Part shown: positions 36,776 through 45,417 of the stretch, in pieces
How positions within the stretch are numbered: the stretch's first letter is position 1
Layout of the letters: every line of letters begins with the position of its first letter
NCBI RefSeq assembly: GCF_000719775.1
Contig: NZ_JOHR01000026.1
Location: forward strand, 8,864-72,863
Origin: Streptomyces sp. NRRL F-5135
GTDB lineage: Bacteria > Actinomycetota > Actinomycetes > Streptomycetales > Streptomycetaceae
Length of the DNA stretch: 64,000 nt
Direction of reading: 5' to 3'
Translations under genes and position numbers: made by a program
Notes under the pieces: generated by a model
Told to the model about the DNA's origin: nothing
The model's database searches: none
The model's input: only the letters and a program-made list of their open reading frames with translations

Positions 36776-37776
36776 CGCACGCCTCCCGGGCCACCGTCAC
36801 CGCTGCCGCCACCGGGGCGGGGGCCGCCTCCGGGGCGGGGGCCGGGGGCACCGGGGTCTCCGCGCCGCTCGCCGTCCGCGAGGACGTCGAGGAGGTCCTC
36901 CGCCAGTTCGGCCTTGAGCATGCCGTGGGCGAGCGCCCGGTCGGCGGTCGTACGGGCCATCGCCAGGTAGCCGGCGACGGCCCCCGGCGCGTGCTCGCGC
37001 AACTCGGCGACGTGGGCCGCGACCGTACCCGCGTCACCGCGCGCGACCGGGCCGGTGAGGGCGGCGTCGCCTGAGCGCAGGGCGTTGTCCAGCGCGGCGC
37101 CCAGCAGCGGGCCGAGCATCCGGTCGGGGGCGGTGACCCCGGCCTTGCCGAGCAGTTCCATCGCCTGGGCCACCAGCGTGACCAGGTGGTTGGCGCCCAG
37201 GGCGAGGGCCGCGTGGTACAGCGGGCGGGTCTCCTCGGCGATCCACTCGGGCTCGCCGCCCATCTCGATGACCAGGGCCTCGGCGGCCAGCCGCAGTTCC
37301 TCGGGCGCGGTGACGCCGAAGGAGCAGCCGGCCAGCCGCTGGACGTCCACCGAGGTGCCGGTGAAGGTCATCACGGGGTGCAGGGCGAGCGGCAGCGCCC
37401 CGGCGCGCAGGGCGGGGTCGAGGACCCGCGTCCCGTACCGCCCCGAAGTGTGGACGATCAGCTGCCCCGGCCGTACGGCCCCGGTCTCGGCGAGCCCCTC
37501 GACGAGCCCGGGGAGCGCGTCGTCGGGCACGGTGAGGAGGACCAGCTCGGCCCGGTCCAGGACGTCGGCCGGGGTGACCAGCGGGACGTCGGGGAGCAGC
37601 GCGGCCGCCCGCCGTACGGAGGCGTCCGAGACGCCGGACACGGCGACGGGGCGGTGCCCGGCCAGCCGGAGGGAGGCGGCGAGGGCGGGGCCCACCCGGC
37701 CCGCGCCGACGACACCGACCGTGAGCCGGGCGGGCCGGTCCCGGGGGTCATGGGGTGGTGGTGCTGAGGGATTCAC
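36772..37776 (-). CDS. Rossmann-fold DUF2520 dehydrogenase-like protein
   Basis: A 334-residue NAD(P)-dependent oxidoreductase-like protein. The N-terminal Rossmann fold has [20 protein letters not shown], then [18 protein letters not shown] and [15 protein letters not shown]. The C-terminal DUF2520 helical domain has [40 protein letters not shown] and [19 protein letters not shown]. First gene of the panC-nadB-nadC-coaX operon, so a ketopantoate reductase role is attractive: PanE-unrelated reductases exist in other bacteria, but I cannot show homology. The GTG at 37776 has GGAAGG upstream. The Gly/Pro-rich C-terminus is disordered. Confidence 0.85.
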   Translation of the reverse strand: MNPSAPPPHDPRDRPARLTVGVVGAGRVGPALAASLRLAGHRPVAVSGVSDASVRRAAALLPDVPLVTPADVLDRAELVLLTVPDDALPGLVEGLAETGAVRPGQLIVHTSGRYGTRVLDPALRAGALPLALHPVMTFTGTSVDVQRLAGCSFGVTAPEELRLAAEALVIEMGGEPEWIAEETRPLYHAALALGANHLVTLVAQAMELLGKAGVTAPDRMLGPLLGAALDNALRSGDAALTGPVARGDAGTVAAHVAELREHAPGAVAGYLAMARTTADRALAHGMLKAELAEDLLDVLADGERRGDPGAPGPRPGGGPRPGGGSGDGGPGGVR

Positions 37777-37931
37777 GCGGCGACAGCCTTCCGTTCCAGT
37801 CCGCGAGGGGTACCGGACGTACGTACACCGACATGCTACGGGAGCGGGCTCTCCGGCCGGCCGGTGCGCGGAGCCGGGAATATGACATGACCGCGATACG
37901 CGTCGCGCGAGAGCATCGCCGAATGGAGCGG

Positions 37932-39359
37932 ATGAGCGAGCGCGACGGGAACCACGCGACCGGGACCGGCCAGGAGCCCGCGCACGACTGCGGCGACGAG
38001 CACGACGGCGTCCACGGCGGCGGGCACGGCGACGGGCACGGCAGGAAACGTGGCGGTGTCCACGGCACGGAACGCGGCGACGGGCAGGGCAGGGAACGCG
38101 GCGACGAACGCGGTGAGGAACACCGAGACGAGCCGGGCGACGAGCGCGGTCACGAGGGTGGCGCGCGGCTCTCGTCCGAGGACCGGCGCCGGCACCGGCG
38201 GCTGGCCGCGTGGCGCGCCTGCGAGCGGGTGCTGACGCGGCCCGCGATGGACCAGCGGCTGGGCGAGCGGCTGGCCGCCCTGGCGACGGACGCGGGAGCC
38301 GTGTACGACCTGGAGGAGCGGACCGACCTCTACGGCGACGGGGTCGTCGCGGAACTGGAACGGCGGGTGGCCGCACTGCTCGGTTTCCCCGCCGCCGCCT
38401 TCTTCCCCACCGGGACGATGGCCCAGCAGGTGGCGCTGCGCTGCTGGGCGGGGCGTACGGGCGAGCGGACCGTGGCGCTGCACCCGCTGGCGCACCCGGA
38501 GGTGCATGAGGGAGACGCCTTGACCGCCGTCAGCGGGCTGCGCACGGTCCATGCCACGAACGGACCCCGGCTGCCGACCGCCGAGGAGGTCCAGGACCTG
38601 GCGGAGCCCTTCGGCACGCTGATGCTGGAACTGCCGCTGCGGGACGCGGGCTTCGTGCTGCCGACCTGGGACGAGCTGGTCGCGGTGGTGGAGGCGGCGC
38701 GCGAGCGGGATGCGGTGGTGCACTTCGACGGCGCGCGCCTTTGGGAGTGCGCCTCGCACTTCGGGCGCCCGCTCGCCGAGATCGCGGGGCTCGCGGACAG
38801 CGTGTACGTGTCCTTCTACAAATCGCTGAACGGCCTGTCCGGGGCGGCGCTCGCCGGTCCCCGGGAACTGGTGGAGGAGGCGCGGGCCTGGCGCCACCGG
38901 TACGGGGGCCAGGTCTTCCAGCAGTACCCGGCGGCCCTGTCCGCGCTGGCGGGGCTGGAGCGGAAGCTGCCCCGGCTGCCCGCGTACGTGGCGCACGCGC
39001 GGATGGTCGCGGCGGAACTCGCGGCGGGGCTCGCGGCCTCGGGCACGCCGTGGTTCCGCGTGCACCCGGAGCCGCCGCACACGCACCAGTTCCAGGTGTG
39101 GCTGCCGTACACCCCGGAGGTGCTGAACGAGGCGGCGGTGCGGCAGGCCGAGGAGACGAAGGTGGCGCTGTTCCGGGTCTGGACGTCACCGCTCCCGGCG
39201 CCGGAGGGTCTCGCCTTCACGGAGGTGACGGTGACGGAACCGGCTCTGGAGTGGACGGCGGAGGACGTCAGGGCGGCGGCCGGGGAATTCGTGCGGTACG
39301 TGGAGCGGGTGGAGCGGGACCGGAGAAACGAGAAGGAGGAGGCGCGGACCGCCGGCTGA
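37932..39359 (+). CDS. threonine aldolase / beta-eliminating lyase-like PLP enzyme with charged N-terminal extension
   Basis: An aspartate-aminotransferase-fold PLP enzyme, about 475 residues. The catalytic part begins near residue 85. It has AAAFFPTGTMAQQVALRCW, LHPLAHPEVHEGDAL, the Asp in HFDGARLWECASHFG, and the PLP lysine in VSFYKSLNGLSGAALAG. This fits low-specificity L-threonine aldolases, which split threonine to glycine and acetaldehyde. The first ~80 residues are a Gly/Asp/Glu/His/Arg-rich low-complexity leader encoded by degenerate repeats. ATGs at 37887, 37923 and 37932 are all possible starts; none has a convincing ribosome site. Confidence 0.87.
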   Translation: MSERDGNHATGTGQEPAHDCGDEHDGVHGGGHGDGHGRKRGGVHGTERGDGQGRERGDERGEEHRDEPGDERGHEGGARLSSEDRRRHRRLAAWRACERVLTRPAMDQRLGERLAALATDAGAVYDLEERTDLYGDGVVAELERRVAALLGFPAAAFFPTGTMAQQVALRCWAGRTGERTVALHPLAHPEVHEGDALTAVSGLRTVHATNGPRLPTAEEVQDLAEPFGTLMLELPLRDAGFVLPTWDELVAVVEAARERDAVVHFDGARLWECASHFGRPLAEIAGLADSVYVSFYKSLNGLSGAALAGPRELVEEARAWRHRYGGQVFQQYPAALSALAGLERKLPRLPAYVAHARMVAAELAAGLAASGTPWFRVHPEPPHTHQFQVWLPYTPEVLNEAAVRQAEETKVALFRVWTSPLPAPEGLAFTEVTVTEPALEWTAEDVRAAAGEFVRYVERVERDRRNEKEEARTAG

Positions 39360-39442
39360 GGGGCGGCGTCCCGGCGTACGTCATGTGACCGGTGTCGTCA
39401 ATCGGCGGGGCGATTGTCGGTGGCGCCGGGCACTATGGGCGC

Positions 39443-40531
39443 ATGAGCGTGCTGATCGATGTCACGGGAGTGCCGCGGGAGCGGATCGTCTTCTGCCCGT
39501 CCCCGCTGGCCGAGCTGGGGGCGGCGCTGCACGCGCTGTCCGAGCCGGCCCACCACGCCCGGCTGCACGGCTGGCTCACGACCACGTCCGCCGGGCTGAA
39601 GCCGGAGCTGGCCGACCGGCTGCACGAGGCGGACTTCCTGTGGCGCTCCACGCGCTCCGACATCCTGCTGCCGGCGGAGCCCCGGGAGACGCTGGCGGAG
39701 GAGCTGGACGACCTCGACCGGATGGACGAGGAGAGATATGTGACGGCGGCGCTGGAGATCTCCTGTGCCCAGAGTTACGACGAGGGCGTGCTCTCGCCGC
39801 TCTCCGATCCGGCCACGCGGCAGCGGACGCTGGAGCTGGCGACGGCGCGGGGACCGCGGCAGGCCGCGTTCGTCCGGCGGATGCTGGCCGACCCGCCCGC
39901 CGTCCGCCGCTGGATACGGCGGCTGCTGGAGGACTGCGAGGACGCGTTCTTCGGGGAGACGTGGCGGCGCGTGCGGGTCCAGCTGGCGGCGGACGCCCGG
40001 CACAAGACGGAGCTGTTGCGGCGCAAGGGCCTCGCGGACGCGGTCGTGGCGGCGTCCGCGGCGATGACGCTGGAGGAGGACGGCCCGCGCAGTCGGATCG
40101 TGGTGGACAAGCTGAGCCATGGGCGCACGAGCGCGGCGGGCACGGGCCTGACGTTCCTGCCCACCGCCTTCGGCTGGCCGCATCTGTACGCGCTGCACGC
40201 GCCGGGCTGGCAGCCGGTCGTGCAGTACCCGGTGCCGACGGCCGAGTTGGCGGGGTCCACACCGGTCGAGGTGGTCGGACGCCGTCTGGAGGCGGTCGCG
40301 CACCCGCTGCGGATGCGCCTGTGCCGCAACCTCGCGCGCGCCCCGTACACGACGAGCGAACTGGCGGACGCGAACGGCATCACGGCACCGGAGGTCTCCC
40401 GCCACCTGGCGGTGCTGAAGAAGGCGGGCCTGCTGACGACCCAGCGCCGGGGCCGCTACGTGCTGCACCAACTGGACGTCACGGCGGTCTCCCGGCTGGG
40501 GAGCGACTTCCTGGAGGGCCTGCTGCGCTGA
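39443..40531 (+). CDS. DUF5937-type protein with C-terminal ArsR-like winged helix
   Basis: A 362-residue putative regulator. The first ~260 residues match no domain I can name with certainty (ERIVFCPSPLAELGAALHAL, LHGWLTTTSAGLKPELADRL, AFVRRMLADPPAVRRWIRRL, FLPTAFGWPHLYALHAPGW); the DUF5937 label is my recollection. Residues ~275-355 are an ArsR/SmtB winged helix: RRLEAVAHPLRMRLCRNLAR, TTSELADANGITAPEVSRHL and AVLKKAGLLTTQRRGRYVLH. No metal-binding cysteine pair is seen, so a non-metal signal is likely. CACTAT lies 6 nt before the ATG at 39443, suggesting a leaderless mRNA. Confidence 0.85.
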   Translation: MSVLIDVTGVPRERIVFCPSPLAELGAALHALSEPAHHARLHGWLTTTSAGLKPELADRLHEADFLWRSTRSDILLPAEPRETLAEELDDLDRMDEERYVTAALEISCAQSYDEGVLSPLSDPATRQRTLELATARGPRQAAFVRRMLADPPAVRRWIRRLLEDCEDAFFGETWRRVRVQLAADARHKTELLRRKGLADAVVAASAAMTLEEDGPRSRIVVDKLSHGRTSAAGTGLTFLPTAFGWPHLYALHAPGWQPVVQYPVPTAELAGSTPVEVVGRRLEAVAHPLRMRLCRNLARAPYTTSELADANGITAPEVSRHLAVLKKAGLLTTQRRGRYVLHQLDVTAVSRLGSDFLEGLLR

Positions 40532-40565
40532 CACGGCACCGGCGAGGCGCGCCCGGTCGTCGGCC

Positions 40566-40664
40566 GTTCGCTCCGGGCTCGTTCGCTCCGGACTCGTTCA
40601 CTCGAAGTCGATCCGCAGCGGCGGCCCGGCACCGGCGACCCACAGCGGCGGGCCCGGCACCGGG
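40566..40664. repeat. two tandem repeats between convergent genes, abutting the response-regulator stop
   Basis: A 15-bp unit GTTCGCTCCGGGCTC is repeated at 40566-40580 and 40581-40595 with a decayed third copy. A ~27-bp unit beginning CAGCGGCGG-CCCGGCACCGG repeats at 40616-40642 and 40643-40664, ending exactly at the stop codon of the minus-strand response regulator gene (40665-40667). Confidence 0.85.
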
Positions 40665-41342
40665 TCAGCTCACCGCCCCGCCGCCGGCCCGTACCATCCC
40701 CGTCTCGTACGCGAGGACGACCACCTGCACGCGGTCGCGCAGGCCGAGTTTGGTGAGGATCCGGCCGACGTGCGTCTTGACGGTCGCCTCGGAGAGCACC
40801 AGTCGCCCCGCTATCTCGCCGTTCGACAGCCCCTGCGCCACCAGCAGCATCACCTCGCGCTCCCGGGCCGTCAGCCGCTCCACCTCCGGATGCGTCGGCT
40901 GGGCGCTGCTGCTCGGCAGCATCGGGGAGAAGCGGTCCAGCAGCCGCCGGGTCGTGGACGGCGCGACGACGGCGTCCCCGCTGTGCACCGCGCGGATCGC
41001 GTTCAGCAGCTCGCCCGGCGGCACGTCCTTCAGCATGAATCCGCCGGCCCCGGCCTTGAGCCCGGAAAACGCGTACTCGTCCAGGTCGAAGGTCGTCAGG
41101 ATGATCACCTTCGGCGCCCCGGGCTGGGCACAGATCCGCCGGGTCGCCTCGACACCGTCGAGCCTGGGCATCCGTACGTCCATCAGTACGACGTCCACCT
41201 CGGTGGTGCGGAGCCTCTCCAGCGCCTCGGCGCCGTCCCCGGCCTCCGCGACGACCTCCATGTCCGGCTGCGCGGCCAGCACCATACGGAAGCCGGTGCG
41301 CAGGAGCACCTGGTCGTCGACGAGCATCACACGGATCGACAT
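40665..41342 (-). CDS. NarL/LuxR-family response regulator
   Basis: A 225-residue regulator. The receiver domain (residues ~3-120) has MLVDDQVLLRTGFRMVL, the phospho-acceptor Asp in VVLMDVRMPRLDGVEA, ILTTFDLDEYAFSGLKAGA and the Lys in FMLKDVPPG. The LuxR helix-turn-helix (~150-215) has VERLTAREREVMLLVAQGLS, NGEIAGRLVLSEATVKTHVG and RILTKLGLRDRVQVVV. The ATG at 41342 is preceded by AAGGA 8 nt upstream. Partner of the histidine kinase encoded just upstream; targets unknown. Confidence 0.94.
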   Translation of the reverse strand: MSIRVMLVDDQVLLRTGFRMVLAAQPDMEVVAEAGDGAEALERLRTTEVDVVLMDVRMPRLDGVEATRRICAQPGAPKVIILTTFDLDEYAFSGLKAGAGGFMLKDVPPGELLNAIRAVHSGDAVVAPSTTRRLLDRFSPMLPSSSAQPTHPEVERLTAREREVMLLVAQGLSNGEIAGRLVLSEATVKTHVGRILTKLGLRDRVQVVVLAYETGMVRAGGGAVS

Positions 41343-41470
41343 CTACGGTTCCTTCGTCCAGTCAAGCGGGGCCAGTGGGAGGCGGGTTCCCGAACCCGGG
41401 GTCCGGGACCCGGGCCTCGTGGCCGGGGAGCGGCGGCCGGGTCGGTACGGTCGGCGGACCGTCGGTCGTC

Positions 41471-41531
41471 GGTACGCCGGGGCTCGGTACACCTCGGTAC
41501 GCCGAGGCTCGGTACACCGGGGCTCGGGGCT
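41471..41531. repeat. tandem GGTAC-N-CCGGGGCTC repeats abutting the histidine-kinase stop
   Basis: Units GGTACGCCGGGGCTC, GGTACACCTC, GGTACGCCGAGGCTC and GGTACACCGGGGCTC run head to tail from 41471 to 41525, then GGGGCTC. The array reaches the stop codon (41531-41533) of the minus-strand kinase. It occupies much of the 188-bp kinase-regulator spacer. Confidence 0.85.
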
Positions 41532-42727
41532 CACGCCGATTTCAGGGGCAGCAGCGCGCTGATCCGGAAGCCGCCGCCCGGCCGGGGCCCCGCGTCCAGC
41601 GTCCCGCCGACCATACCGACCCGCTCGCGCATACCGATCAGCCCGTGTCCTCGGCCGTCGGCCCCGCCGTCCTCGTACAGCTCGTGCGCGGCGCCCCGTC
41701 CGTCGTCCTCGATCAGCAGCCCGAGGCCGTCGTCGAAGTAGACCAGCCGCACGCTCGCGCCGGCCTCCGGACCGCCGTGTTTGCGGGTGTTGGTGAGGGC
41801 CTCCTGGACGATGCGGTACGCGGTCAGCTCGACCCCGCTGGGCAGTTGCCGCGCGGTCCCCTCGACGCGGAAGTCCACCGTGAGGCCGGCCTCGCGCACC
41901 TTCTCGACCAGCTCCTGGATCTGCTGGACATCGGGCTGCGGCACGTACTCCCCGCTCTCCTCGGCGTCCCCGGTCCGCAGCACGCCCAGCAGCCGGCGCA
42001 TCTCGGCGAGGGCCTGGCGGCCGGTGCTGGAGATGGTCTCCAGGGCCTCCTTCGCCTGGTCGGGCGCCGCGTCCAGGACGTAGGCCGCGCCGTCCGCCTG
42101 GACGACCATCACCGAGACGTTGTGCGCGACGACGTCGTGCAGCTCGCGCGCGATCCTGGCCCGCTCGGCCGCGACGGCCACCTTCGCCTGGGCCTCGCGC
42201 TCCTTCTCCAGCCGGGTGGCGCGCTCCTCCAGCTGGTCGAAGTAGGCGCGCCGCAGGCGCATCGAGTCCCCCAGCACCCAGGACAGGACGAAGGGCACGC
42301 TCAGCACGATGGTGAAGAAGACCGCCCCGGCCGCACCGGCGCCCCTCACGGGCCAGCGCAGCTGCGAGAGCGGGGTGGCGAGGATGCCGCCGACGAGCGC
42401 GAACCGCGAGGCCCACCGGGCCGCGCCCTCCGCCCGCACGGTGTAGATCACCACGAGCATCGCGAAGTCGGCCGGGTTGAGGGGCACGTCCAGGAGCAGC
42501 TGCGCGACGCCCAGCGCCGCGACGAGCAGCAGCGTCTGCTCGGGCCAGCGGCGGCGCAGCGCGACGGTCAGGCTCAGCAACGCGACAAGGCCGATGGCCA
42601 CCAGCCGGGAGGCGGCGCCGGAGAACGCCTGGACCGTCCACAGCATCGAGAACCCGAAGAGCATCACAGCCCAGAAGCTGTCGACGCCCGTCGGGTGACG
42701 GCGGAGGAAGTCGTAGAAGCGCTGCAC
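41531..42727 (-). CDS. NarL-type sensor histidine kinase (HisKA_3)
   Basis: A 398-residue membrane kinase. Residues ~15-165 hold four to five membrane spans (SFWAVMLFGFSMLWTVQAF, LVAIGLVALLSLTVAL, TLLLVAALGVAQLLLDV, VFFTIVLSVPFVLSWVLG) with little extracellular sequence, suggesting an intramembrane signal. A coiled linker (LEERATRLEKEREAQAKV) leads to HisKA_3, with the His in RIARELHDVVAHNVSVMVVQ. The ATPase domain has EALTNTRKHGG, LLIEDDGRGA and GHGLIGMRERVGM. The GTG at 42727 has TACTCT 7 nt upstream, a leaderless layout. Confidence 0.93.
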   Translation of the reverse strand: MQRFYDFLRRHPTGVDSFWAVMLFGFSMLWTVQAFSGAASRLVAIGLVALLSLTVALRRRWPEQTLLLVAALGVAQLLLDVPLNPADFAMLVVIYTVRAEGAARWASRFALVGGILATPLSQLRWPVRGAGAAGAVFFTIVLSVPFVLSWVLGDSMRLRRAYFDQLEERATRLEKEREAQAKVAVAAERARIARELHDVVAHNVSVMVVQADGAAYVLDAAPDQAKEALETISSTGRQALAEMRRLLGVLRTGDAEESGEYVPQPDVQQIQELVEKVREAGLTVDFRVEGTARQLPSGVELTAYRIVQEALTNTRKHGGPEAGASVRLVYFDDGLGLLIEDDGRGAAHELYEDGGADGRGHGLIGMRERVGMVGGTLDAGPRPGGGFRISALLPLKSA

Positions 42728-42807
42728 GTAACCCAGAGTAGGGAAGCGGAAAAGGCCGGCGGGTCAACCGGAGGGTCGATCCGGACGGCGGAAGCCTACT
42801 CCCCAGG

Positions 42808-44160
42808 GTGGACACTTGGCGTGTGGTGGACGACGTGACGGACGAGACGCCCCGGCCCAGCGGAAAGCGGAACGGCCCCGGGCAAGGGGACGACGCCGGG
42901 CACGGCGACGGCTCCGGGCACGACGACGGCTCCGCGCATAGCGGCGGCCCCGGGCCGGGGCGCGGCGGAAGCCACGGCAGCGCCCCCGCCGGAAACCGCG
43001 GCGGAAGCCCCGGTCGGCGCACCGGCCGATACGACGGCGGTGGCCACAGTCGACGGCCCGGTGCGAGCCACGACGGCACGGCCGTTCCGTGGAGTACGGC
43101 CATGGAGCGGGCCCTGTACGGTCCCGGGGGCTTCTACCTGCGGCCCGAAGGCCCGGCCGGTCACTTCCGTACCTCCGTGCACGCCTCCCCCCTCTTCGCC
43201 ACCGCCGTCGCCCGGCTGCTGGCTGCCACCGCCCGCCGGCTGGACACGGACGAGGTCGCGGTCGTCGACATCGGCGCGGGCCGCGGCGAGCTGCTGACCG
43301 GGATCCTCGCGGCGGCAGGGGACTGCCTGGACGGGCTGACGGTCCGGCCGTACGCCGTCGAGCGCGCCCCCCGTCCCCCGGGCCTGGACCCCCGCATCGA
43401 GTGGTGTGCGCACCCTCCGGCCGGGGTACGCGGGCTGCTCTTCGCCAACGAGTGGCTGGACAACGTGCCCCTCGACATCGCCGAGACCGGCCCCGACGGG
43501 GTCGTACGGTACGTCCTCGTCCGGCCGGACGGCACCGAGGAGCCCGGCGAGCCGGTCGAGGGGCCCGACGCCGACTGGCTCGCCCGCTGGTGGCCGGCGG
43601 CCGGGCCCGGCACCCGGGCGGAGATCGGCCGGTCCAGGGACGAGGCGTGGGCGGACGCCGTGGGCACACTGGAACGCGGGCTGGCGGTCGCCGTCGACTA
43701 CGCGCACGCACGGGAGGCCAGGCCGCCGTTCGCCACTCTGACCGGGTTCCGGCGCGGCCGGGAGGTGCCGCCCGTGCCGGACGGGTCGTGTGATCTCACC
43801 GCCCATGTCGCGCTGGACTCCTGCGCGCTGCCGGGCGGGCGGCTGCTCGGGCAGCGCGCGGCTCTGCACGGTCTGGGTGTGCGCGGTGAGCGGCCCCCGT
43901 TGGCGCTGGCGGCCACCGACCCGGCGGGGTACGTACGCGCGCTGGCGGCGGCCGGCCAGGCGGCGGAGCTGACGGCGCGCGGCGGACTCGGCGACTTCGG
44001 CTGGCTCGTACAGCCGGTGGGGATCGAGGTGCCGGAGGCGCTCACAGGCCCGGGAGGGCCGGCCGGGACCGGCGCCTCGGACCGCTCCGCAGCGTCCGGT
44101 CTCTCCCAGGCCGCGGACCGCTCCATGGCCTCGGGCTCCTCTGAGAGACTGGGGGCATGA
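42808..44160 (+). CDS. MidA/NDUFAF7-family SAM-dependent methyltransferase
   Basis: About 450 residues. A Gly/Asp/Arg-rich N-terminal ~90 residues precede the catalytic part: [42 protein letters not shown] motif I in [18 protein letters not shown], the family-typical [13 protein letters not shown], then AVAVDYAHA. In animals the relative NDUFAF7 methylates the complex-I subunit NDUFS2; here the gene stop overlaps the ATG of a NuoD/NDUFS2-like gene by 4 nt, so that protein is the obvious candidate substrate. The C-terminus is Ser/Gly-rich. The GTG start at 42808 is uncertain; 42835 ([10 protein letters not shown]) is an alternative. Confidence 0.86.
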   Translation: MDTWRVVDDVTDETPRPSGKRNGPGQGDDAGHGDGSGHDDGSAHSGGPGPGRGGSHGSAPAGNRGGSPGRRTGRYDGGGHSRRPGASHDGTAVPWSTAMERALYGPGGFYLRPEGPAGHFRTSVHASPLFATAVARLLAATARRLDTDEVAVVDIGAGRGELLTGILAAAGDCLDGLTVRPYAVERAPRPPGLDPRIEWCAHPPAGVRGLLFANEWLDNVPLDIAETGPDGVVRYVLVRPDGTEEPGEPVEGPDADWLARWWPAAGPGTRAEIGRSRDEAWADAVGTLERGLAVAVDYAHAREARPPFATLTGFRRGREVPPVPDGSCDLTAHVALDSCALPGGRLLGQRAALHGLGVRGERPPLALAATDPAGYVRALAAAGQAAELTARGGLGDFGWLVQPVGIEVPEALTGPGGPAGTGASDRSAASGLSQAADRSMASGSSERLGA

Positions 44161-45308
44161 CGGAGACCACCCGCACGACGGTCGGCATCGGCGGTGCCGC
44201 GGAGAGCACCGACATGGTGCTCAACATCGGCCCGCAGCACCCTTCCACCCACGGTGTGCTCCGGCTGCGGCTCGTGCTCGACGGCGAGGTGATCCGGGAG
44301 GCGGAGCCGGTCGTCGGCTATATGCACCGGGGCGCCGAGAAGCTCTTCGAGGCCCGGGACTACCGGCAGATCGTGATGCTCGCCAACCGCCACGACTGGC
44401 TGTCCGCGTTCTCCAACGAGCTGGGTGTGGTGATGGCCGTCGAGCGGATGCTCGGCATGGAGGTGCCGGAGCGCGCCGTCTGGGCCAGGACGCTGCTCGC
44501 CGAGCTGAACCGGGTCCTCAACCATCTGATGTTCCTCGGCTCGTACCCCCTCGAACTGGGCGGTATCACACCGGTCTTCTACGCGTTCCGGGAGCGCGAG
44601 GAGCTCCAGAACGTGATGGAGGAGGTCTCCGGCGGCCGGATGCACTACATGTTCAACCGGGTCGGCGGCCTCAAGGAGGATCTGCCTGCGGGCTGGACCG
44701 ACCGGGCCCGGCGGGCGGTCGCTCAGGTCCGCTCGCGGATGGACGTGTTCGACCGGCTGGTGCTCGGCAACGAGATCTTCCGGGGCCGGACCCGGGGCGT
44801 CGGCGTGCTGGCACCTCGGACGGTGCACGCGTACGGGGTGTCCGGGCCGATCGCGCGCGCCTCGGGCGTGGACTTCGACCTGCGGCGCGACGAGCCGTAC
44901 CTCGCGTACGGCGAACTGGGCGACACGCTCACCGTGGTCACGCGCGAGGAGGGCGACTGCCTGGCGCGGTTCGAATGCCTGCTGGAGCAGACGCACAACG
45001 CGCTGGCCCTGGCCGACGCCTGTCTGGACCGGCTCACGGAGCTGCCGCCCGGGCCGGTCAACCAGCGGCTGCCGAAGGTGCTCAAGGCGCCGGAGGGACA
45101 CACATACGCCTGGACCGAGAACCCGTTGGGCATCAACGGCTACTACCTGGTGTCGAAGGGCGAGAAGACGCCGTACCGGCTCAAGCTGCGCTCCGCCTCG
45201 TTCAACAACATCCAGGCGCTGACGGAGCTGCTGCCCGGGACACAGGTCGCCGACATGGTCGCGATCCTGGGCTCGCTGTTCTTCGTGGTCGGCGACATCG
45301 ACAAGTAG
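44157..45308 (+). CDS. NuoD-like NADH dehydrogenase 49-kDa subunit (stand-alone)
   Basis: A 383-residue protein of the NuoD / [NiFe]-hydrogenase large-subunit family, the quinone-site subunit of complex I. Motifs: [72 protein letters not shown] and [14 protein letters not shown], ending in the usual VGDID. No other nuo gene lies in the window, so this is a paralogue away from the main nuo operon or a part of a specialised complex. The Arg of YMHRGAEK (residue 58) aligns by eye with the Arg methylated in mammalian NDUFS2. The ATG overlaps the methyltransferase stop. Confidence 0.93.
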   Translation: MTETTRTTVGIGGAAESTDMVLNIGPQHPSTHGVLRLRLVLDGEVIREAEPVVGYMHRGAEKLFEARDYRQIVMLANRHDWLSAFSNELGVVMAVERMLGMEVPERAVWARTLLAELNRVLNHLMFLGSYPLELGGITPVFYAFREREELQNVMEEVSGGRMHYMFNRVGGLKEDLPAGWTDRARRAVAQVRSRMDVFDRLVLGNEIFRGRTRGVGVLAPRTVHAYGVSGPIARASGVDFDLRRDEPYLAYGELGDTLTVVTREEGDCLARFECLLEQTHNALALADACLDRLTELPPGPVNQRLPKVLKAPEGHTYAWTENPLGINGYYLVSKGEKTPYRLKLRSASFNNIQALTELLPGTQVADMVAILGSLFFVVGDIDK

Positions 45309-45336
45309 GTCCTGTCCCCAAGTAGGTCCTGTCCCC
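45303..45336. repeat. 17-bp tandem duplication containing the nuoD-like stop codon
   Basis: AAGTAGGTCCTGTCCCC occurs twice in direct tandem (45303-45319 and 45320-45336). The stop TAG of the NuoD-like gene (45306-45308) lies in the first copy, so the second copy carries a spare stop. A pyrimidine-rich CTTCC tract follows. Confidence 0.93.
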
Positions 45337-45417
45337 CTTCCGCCCTTCCTTCCGTTCCTCCGTTCTTCCACGGGTCTTCCACGAGCCGTCGGCCGGCGGC
45401 TGGTGACCGGCCGTCGC

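Noticed and set aside
44157..45308. NuoD-like gene as part of a full complex-I operon
   Set aside because: No other nuo subunit genes lie on either side in this window, so it is treated as a stand-alone copy.
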